From contig CAVZEM010000011.1 in assembly GCA_963774305.1 (NCBI GenBank), forward strand, positions 310,001 through 374,000: 64,000 nucleotides of DNA, read 5' to 3'. Numbering within the stretch: position 1 is the first letter of the stretch; every line of letters begins with the position of its first letter. Positions 60,854 through 64,000 of this stretch are shown here, one piece after another. The position numbers were made by a program, and so were the translations under genes. The DNA comes from DASUPK01 sp963774305. GTDB lineage: Bacteria; Actinomycetota; Thermoleophilia; Solirubrobacterales; 70-9. Below the pieces are notes generated by a model. It was not told the origin of the DNA and did no database searches. It was given only the letters and a program-made list of their open reading frames with translations.

Positions 60854-61615
60854 TCACCGTCTGCAGACCGCGAGGAAGTCCAGCGCCCGGTCGAGATCGC
60901 CGGACCGCAGCCGGAAGTCGCGGGCGCTGATCGCCGGGATGAAGCGGTCGTAGAACGGCTTGGTGATGTGCAGAGCGGGATGAATCCGGTCCCACCCGCA
61001 ACCGATGGCGAGCTCGTGGGCCCGCAGCTTGCGGGCGTGGAAGAGGCCGAGCAGCTCGACGGTCTCGAAGTGAGGAGCGAGCAGCGCGCGGTACTGGCCC
61101 GCGTCGTACTCCCGCAGGTGCCAGGGGTTGTCCGACTTCTCCGCACCCGGCGGGGCGAGGGTGAGGCGGTTCGGCGTCGAGATGTAGGCGGCCGGGGCGA
61201 TCCGCGAGATCCGCTCGAGGAGGGCATCGGGCTCCTGGATGTGCTCGATCGTCTGAAGGAACATCACCGCGTCGACCTGATCCTCGAAGTCCTCGACCAG
61301 ACCCCGCTGGAAGCTCAGGTTCGGGCTCACGTAGCGCGCGCGGGCGTGCTCGAACGCCTCGGGGTTCGCGTCCACGCCGATCACCTCGGCGGCGCGCCGG
61401 GCCAGGAGGTCCGAGCCGTAGCCCTCGCCGCAGGCGAGGTCGACCACGCGCAGGCCGGCACAGCGAGCCGCGATCCACTCGTAGACGGCGACGTGGCGCC
61501 GGTACCAGTAGTTCTCCTCGGGAACGTCGGGAAGGGTGCGCTCGCCGGTCAGCTCTAGGGGCGGAACTCCCTCCGGCTGGTCGGCCTGCAGATAGGTCTG
61601 ATCGGCTTCGCTCAC
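60854..61615 (-). CDS. SAM-dependent methyltransferase (Rv3030-like)
   Basis: The 253-residue class I methyltransferase has RVVDLACGEGYGSDLLARRAAEVIGVDANPEA (SAM loop), VDAVMFLQTIEHIQEPDALL and a C-terminal lid. GTG 61615 (VSEADQTYLQ) is the probable start; the frame extends further upstream without a family match. 70 bases before the GH57 gene, same direction. In mycobacteria the matching Rv3030 acts with Rv3031/Rv3032 in polymethylated glucan synthesis; methylation of a glucan or lipid is inferred. Confidence 0.78.
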   Translation of the reverse strand: MSEADQTYLQADQPEGVPPLELTGERTLPDVPEENYWYRRHVAVYEWIAARCAGLRVVDLACGEGYGSDLLARRAAEVIGVDANPEAFEHARARYVSPNLSFQRGLVEDFEDQVDAVMFLQTIEHIQEPDALLERISRIAPAAYISTPNRLTLAPPGAEKSDNPWHLREYDAGQYRALLAPHFETVELLGLFHARKLRAHELAIGCGWDRIHPALHITKPFYDRFIPAISARDFRLRSGDLDRALDFLAVCRR

Positions 61616-61727
61616 CGCGGGGAAGTTAGGGGCTATCGGTTTTCGTAGAGTCCGAGACGGCCGCGAGCGATGACTTTCGGCCGGGAGTCCGGTCATAGAC
61701 GGGGAACACCAAGGACGGAATCACCAG

Positions 61728-62753
61728 TTGACGGAGAACAACGCGAAAACCCCTGCCATTGAGGCCCGTGGCCTGACCCGCACCTTCAAGGGTGGCGTCG
61801 AGGCGGTGCGCGGAGTCGACCTCCGAGTGCCCGAGGGCGAGATCTTCGGCTTCCTGGGTCCGAACGGCGCCGGCAAGTCGACCACGGTGCGGATGCTCTG
61901 CACGCTGTTGCCACCAACCGACGGCAGCGCCTCGGTCGCCGGCCACGACGTGGTGCGCGACGGCGATGAGGTACGGCGGAGCATCGGCGTCGCGCTGCAG
62001 GAGATCGGTCTGGATCCGGTCCAGACGGGCCGGGAGCTGCTCGAGCTCCAGTGCGGGCTGTATCGGATCACGGGGGCAGCCGGTCGCCAGCGGGCGCAGG
62101 AGCTGCTCGAGCTGGTCGGGCTGACCGACGCCGCCGATCGGCGGACCAAGACCTACTCGGGAGGGATGAAGCGCCGGCTGGATCTGGCCAGTGCCCTGGT
62201 CCATCAGCCGAAGGTGCTCTTCCTCGACGAGCCGACGACGGGCCTGGACCCGGCCTCCCGCCTCACGGTCTGGGACGAGGTGAGGAGCATCAACTCGAAC
62301 GGCACGACGATCTTCCTCACCACCCAGTACCTGGAGGAGGCCGATGAGCTCTGCCAGCGCCTGGCGATCATCGACGCCGGCGGGATCGTCGCCGAGGGCA
62401 CTCCGGAGAGCCTCAAGGCGGAGATCGGCAAGGACGTCGTCTCGGTGGAGCTGCACGGCGCGGATGCCGAGCGGACGCAGCAGGTGATCGGCGACCTGCC
62501 GGGACTCGACCGGGTGATCGCGGAGCGGGATGCGCTGGCGCTCTTCGTCGAGAACGGCGCGGCCTCGATCGCAGAGATCGTGCGCCGGCTCGATGCGGCC
62601 GGCGTCGAGGTCGGCGCCATCTCCGTCTCGCGGCCCTCGCTGGATGACGTGTTCCTCGAGGCGACCGGCCGCCGCCTGGAGGGCGCCGGCACCGACCATC
62701 CCGATGAGGCCGCCGAGCAGGATGAGGCGGCGGCGCGGGCGGTGATGTCGTGA
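61728..62753 (+). CDS. ABC transporter ATP-binding protein, DrrA type
   Basis: The 341-residue ATPase has Walker A FLGPNGAGKSTTVRML, the Q-loop, signature YSGGMKRRLDLA, and Walker B KVLFLDEPTTGLDP. The C-terminal 100 residues match the DrrA regulatory domain, then an acidic tail (HPDEAAEQDEAAA). The start is TTG. The stop overlaps the permease GTG by 4 bases. The DrrAB family exports drugs or lipids; in mycobacteria it exports complex lipids. Confidence 0.9.
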   Translation: MTENNAKTPAIEARGLTRTFKGGVEAVRGVDLRVPEGEIFGFLGPNGAGKSTTVRMLCTLLPPTDGSASVAGHDVVRDGDEVRRSIGVALQEIGLDPVQTGRELLELQCGLYRITGAAGRQRAQELLELVGLTDAADRRTKTYSGGMKRRLDLASALVHQPKVLFLDEPTTGLDPASRLTVWDEVRSINSNGTTIFLTTQYLEEADELCQRLAIIDAGGIVAEGTPESLKAEIGKDVVSVELHGADAERTQQVIGDLPGLDRVIAERDALALFVENGAASIAEIVRRLDAAGVEVGAISVSRPSLDDVFLEATGRRLEGAGTDHPDEAAEQDEAAARAVMS

Positions 62754-63505
62754 GCGAAGTCCTGCTGCTCGGGCGACGCGCAGTGCGGGAGGTCATCCGC
62801 TACCCGGAGGCGACGATCCCGACGCTGTTCATCCCGCTCTTCTTTCTGGCGGTCAACATCGGCCAGGTCTCCAAGACCTTCCCGAGCACGACCCCGTTCC
62901 TACACGGGCAGGGATATGTCGCCTTCCAGATGCCCGTCTCGCTGATGTTCGCCGTGGCGACCGCCACGACCGGGCTCGCGCTCGTCACCGAGATCGACAG
63001 CGGCTATTTCGACAAGCTGCTCGTCGCTCCGATCCGGCGCACCTCGCTGATCGTCGGCAGGCTCGGCGCCGACCTCGTCCGCGGCATCGCGGCGTCCACC
63101 GTCGTGCTGCTGGCGGGTCTCGCCTTCGGCGCGCACGTCGAGTCCGGGGTCCTGGGCGCGGTGGTGTGCCTTCTCCTCGCCTCGCTCTTCGGGGTCGCGT
63201 ACGCCGGCTTCGGGATCCTGGTTGCGCTGACCACGCGCAACGTGCAGGCGACCAACACCAGCTTCCTGCTCTTCTTCCCGCTGCTCTTCCTGACCCCGAA
63301 CTTCGTCCCGTTCGACCGGCTCTCGCCGGTGATGGAGACACTGGCGCGGATCAACCCGGTGAGCTACGTGATCGTCGGGATCCGGTCGCTGATCATCGAC
63401 GGCTGGGTGGTGGACAAGATCCTGGTCTGCCTCGGGGTGATTCTGGTGATGGGCGTCGTCCTGATCGGCCTCTCCCTGCGCGCCATTGCCACCTACGACA
63501 GGTAG
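62750..63505 (+). CDS. ABC-2 type permease, DrrB type
   Basis: The 251-residue protein has six membrane helices and the ABC-2 signature LLFFPLLFLTPNFVPFDRLSPVMETLARINPVSYVIVGIR. Partner of the overlapping ATPase. It starts GTG. Export of a lipid, glycan or drug is expected; the neighbouring glucan/methyltransferase cluster makes a glycolipid a reasonable guess (inference). Confidence 0.9.
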   Translation: MSEVLLLGRRAVREVIRYPEATIPTLFIPLFFLAVNIGQVSKTFPSTTPFLHGQGYVAFQMPVSLMFAVATATTGLALVTEIDSGYFDKLLVAPIRRTSLIVGRLGADLVRGIAASTVVLLAGLAFGAHVESGVLGAVVCLLLASLFGVAYAGFGILVALTTRNVQATNTSFLLFFPLLFLTPNFVPFDRLSPVMETLARINPVSYVIVGIRSLIIDGWVVDKILVCLGVILVMGVVLIGLSLRAIATYDR

Positions 63506-63526
63506 GCCGGTCTACGATCCGGCGTC

Positions 63527-64000
63527 ATGCCCGCGCCCTCGAGCCCGGATCGCATCAAGGAGGTCAACGAGCGCTACCACGACGTGGCGGCGGCCTCGTA
63601 CGACTCGAAGTGGGGAATCGACTTCGGCGAGACCGGCCGGGAGCAGGTCACCGGCAAGCTGCGCAAGGCGCTGGGGCACTGGCCGGAGGTGCCCTTCGGC
63701 GACGCGCTCGAGATCGGCGCGGGGACCGGGTACTTCTCGCTCAACCTGCTGCAGGCCGGGGCGATCGAGCGCGCCACCACGACGGACATCTCGCCCGGGA
63801 TGCTGGCGACGCTGGAGGACAATGCGGGGCGGCTGGGGTTGAAGGTGAAGACGATGGCGACGGAGGCCGAGACGCTTCCGTTCCCCGATGAGAGCTTCGA
63901 CCTCGTCTTCGGGCACGCCGTCCTGCATCACATCCCCGACCTCGGTCAGGCGTTCTCCGAGTTCGCGAGGGTGCTGCGCCCCGGCGGGACGGTGGCGTTC
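63527..64000 (+). CDS. SAM-dependent methyltransferase, cut by the right edge
   Basis: The ATG at 63527 opens a frame through to 64000 (158 codons seen). Class I methyltransferase motifs: ALEIGAGTGYFSLNLLQAG (SAM loop), TTTDISPGML, ETLPFPDESFDLVFGHAVLHHIPD, FARVLRPGGTVAF. The family covers menaquinone/ubiquinone and small-molecule methylases. It follows the DrrB-type permease by 21 bases and may belong to the exporter operon. Confidence 0.85.
   Translation, partial: MPAPSSPDRIKEVNERYHDVAAASYDSKWGIDFGETGREQVTGKLRKALGHWPEVPFGDALEIGAGTGYFSLNLLQAGAIERATTTDISPGMLATLEDNAGRLGLKVKTMATEAETLPFPDESFDLVFGHAVLHHIPDLGQAFSEFARVLRPGGTVAF

Overview
The window is high-GC, tightly packed actinobacterial DNA with GTG/TTG starts and many 1-17 bp gene overlaps. 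The gene set is ECF sigma/anti-sigma pairs, an ETF/acyl-CoA gene set, exported proteins with lysine/cysteine-rich C-terminal tails, and an exported protein with 'NGAVTTxKLA' repeats. This suggests the class Thermoleophilia (Solirubrobacterales-like). The assignment is inference from style and gene content; no rRNA is present to test it. I saw no tRNA, rRNA, CRISPR array, insertion sequence or prophage.

Left part (1-26.2 kb), mostly minus strand. This carries a housekeeping backbone in the order known from other actinobacteria: rpmE, (DUF1385), prfA, prmC, tsaC, glyA, wecA-like, atpI, atpB, atpE, atpF, atpH (cut by the left edge). Modules are inserted between its members: an ECF sigma factor with its anti-sigma and a divergent exported protein (3.0-5.0 kb); a polysaccharide group of asparagine synthetase, sugar transferase and DUF354 protein (6.3-10 kb); two coupled exported proteins with Lys/Cys tails (11.3-13.3 kb); an R2-like diiron protein, TetR and two SnoaL-fold genes (14.1-16.6 kb); and an NRAMP-related transporter, an ApbE/heme-membrane/Ser-Gly-Tyr-rich operon and a two-component system (19.1-25 kb).

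Middle (26.3-46 kb). A SnoaL/SnoaL/alpha-beta hydrolase operon sits behind a promoter covered by two tandem palindromes. It is followed by a sulfatase, a NarL-type regulator with a PAS-GAF kinase, a cytochrome c lipoprotein, MpsC-like, CpsB-like and PfkB genes. The electron-transfer flavoprotein block etfB-etfA-ETF:quinone oxidoreductase has a TetR-type operator and tandem hairpins upstream. Then come a second ECF/anti-sigma pair and the split B12-dependent mutase (small subunit 40.2 kb, large subunit 44-45.7 kb). Its substrate residues (Phe82, Gln200) match isobutyryl-CoA mutase rather than methylmalonyl-CoA mutase.

Right part (46-64 kb). GGDEF, HAD phosphatase, thiolase, leucyl aminopeptidase, a LamG-like tailed protein, an HxlR-controlled thioesterase divergon, acyl-CoA dehydrogenase and the mutase chaperone MeaB are followed by another tailed exported protein. 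Next is a GT4 glucosyltransferase / GH57 branching enzyme / methyltransferase trio resembling mycobacterial Rv3032-Rv3031-Rv3030 (methylglucose lipopolysaccharide), then a DrrAB-type ABC exporter and a methyltransferase cut by the right edge.

Taken together, ETF, ETF-QO, acyl-CoA dehydrogenase, thiolase, thioesterase, IcmA/IcmB and MeaB describe branched-chain/fatty acyl-CoA catabolism feeding the quinone pool. Four genes, including essential atpB, carry single-base frameshifts at short homopolymers, so sequencing or assembly indels should be suspected.
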